5,671 nucleotides of DNA from an uncultured Hyphomicrobiales bacterium (GTDB taxonomy: Bacteria; Pseudomonadota; Alphaproteobacteria; Rhizobiales; Xanthobacteraceae), in NCBI GenBank assembly GCA_903891395.1, contig CAITEM010000249.1, positions 1 to 5,671 on the forward strand, in the 5' to 3' direction. This document shows, piece after piece, positions 5,188 through 5,671 of the stretch. Position numbers and translations under genes: made by a program. The notes beneath the pieces are model-generated. The model had not been told where the DNA came from and made no database searches. It saw only the letters and a list, made by a program, of their open reading frames with translations. Each line of letters starts with the position of its first letter. Within the stretch, counting starts at the first letter, position 1.

Positions 5188-5671
5188 TAGGAATTTCCGA
5201 CCGCCGTGTCCGTCTTGTGACGGTGGCGATCGGAGTAGTCGGGCTGATCGCACTGGCCGCCTCGCCGGCGGCCGCGCAAGACATCAGCGTCAATTTCGGC
5301 CAAGGCGGCCCCAATAGCGGCCTGACCGAACGCGTCGTCCAGATGATCGCGATGCTGACGGTGCTGTCTTTGGCGCCGTCGATCCTCGTGATGATGACGT
5401 CGTTCACGCGTATTGTCGTCGTGCTGTCGCTGCTGCGCACCGCGCTCGGCACCGCCACCGCGCCGCCCAACGCCGTGATCGTCTCGCTCGCTCTGTTCCT
5501 CACCGCCTTCGTGATGGGCCCGGCGCTGCAGGTCGCCTACGACACCGGCATCCGCCCGCTGGTCGCCAACGAAATCACCGCGATCCACCTCGCGCATGAA
5601 CTCAACATCGCGGTGATCGCGGAAGGCGTCGAGACCGAGGCGCAAGCGCAATTTCTACTGGCCGCCGGGTG
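5184..5671 (+). CDS. fliP: Flagellar export gate protein FliP, N-terminal half, running in frame into EAL-like sequence
   Basis: FliP is the five-copy core of the FliPQR export gate. The GTG start at 5184-5186 overlaps the fliO stop, with an AGGA site at 5175-5178. It begins with a signal peptide (hydrophobic segment about 12-26, likely cleavage after SPAAA, residues 27-31), as is usual for FliP. Residues 47-131 are plainly FliP: LTERVVQMIAMLTVLSLAPS, then ILVMMTSFTRIVVVLSLLR, ALGTATAPPNAVIVSLALFL, and MGPALQVAYDTGIRPLVANEI. From about residue 132 (base 5577) the expected continuation (an Ala-rich helix, then a PLR-FM...RE-DL stretch) is absent. In its place is AIHLAHELNIAVIAEGVETE and AQAQFLLAAG, typical of EAL domains, in the same frame with no stop. 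The gene is therefore either interrupted here or the sequence is chimeric. Full FliP is about 250 residues; 162 codons are visible. Confidence 0.85.
   Translation, partial: MIGISDRRVRLVTVAIGVVGLIALAASPAAAQDISVNFGQGGPNSGLTERVVQMIAMLTVLSLAPSILVMMTSFTRIVVVLSLLRTALGTATAPPNAVIVSLALFLTAFVMGPALQVAYDTGIRPLVANEITAIHLAHELNIAVIAEGVETEAQAQFLLAAG
5580..5671 (+). other. EAL-domain-like segment (cyclic-di-GMP phosphodiesterase C-terminal part)
   Basis: The frame entered from fliP reads AIHLAHELNIAVIAEGVETE followed by AQAQFLLAAG up to the edge. The block AEGVET-x-x-Q-x-x-FL-x-x-x-G is the hallmark of the late part of EAL domains, where the EGVE glutamate lies near the active site, and the next codon begins TG, compatible with the Cys that normally follows. 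No earlier EAL motifs (EAL itself, the DDFG loop) are present upstream, since that region is FliP. The segment is thus an internal piece of an EAL domain joined to fliP near 5574-5583. Only about 30 residues are visible. Confidence 0.8.

Noticed and set aside
4219..5253. A 344-codon open frame on the minus strand
   Set aside because: It is antisense to fliO. Its apparent periodic LGLKFGLRLG-type repeats are just the complement of the EPK repeats in fliO.

Overview
The window is a compact stretch of flagellar genes from a GC-rich alphaproteobacterium. The FliE, FlgB, FlgC, FliR and FlhB sequences, the cckA-flhB linkage, the CtrA-like sites and the intergenic repeat style (GTCCCC...GGGGAC stems) point to Hyphomicrobiales. 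The resemblance is to Bradyrhizobium/Rhodopseudomonas/Xanthobacteraceae-type genomes, but the sequence alone does not fix the genus.

Layout: two divergent transcription units flank a roughly 280-base control region (3941-4221). Leftward (minus strand) run flgB, flgC, fliE, fliQ, a REP-like intergenic repeat, fliR, flhB and then, after 91 bases, the 5' end of a gene that looks like cckA and leaves the window at base 1. Rightward (plus strand) run a long fliO and, overlapping it by 4 bases, the start of fliP.

The genes form one functional set. FliP, FliQ and FliR make the export gate of the flagellar type III secretion system, FliO assists FliP assembly, FlhB is the self-cleaving specificity switch, FliE links the basal body to the rod, and FlgB and FlgC are proximal rod subunits. 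CckA is the kinase that drives the CckA-ChpT-CtrA phosphorelay. The flgB/fliO control region carries TTAA-N7-TTAA-like sites and two TTAACCAT half-sites, so the cluster plausibly holds both a regulator input and its target.

The oddest observation is at the right edge. The fliP frame reads as ordinary FliP for about 131 residues, then switches without a frame break to a sequence bearing the hallmark of the C-terminal part of an EAL (cyclic-di-GMP phosphodiesterase) domain (AEGVET-x-A-Q-x-x-FL). This is either an assembly or cloning chimera or a true rearrangement that destroys fliP. Apart from this the gene content is a conventional flagellar cluster, and I see no new multi-gene system.
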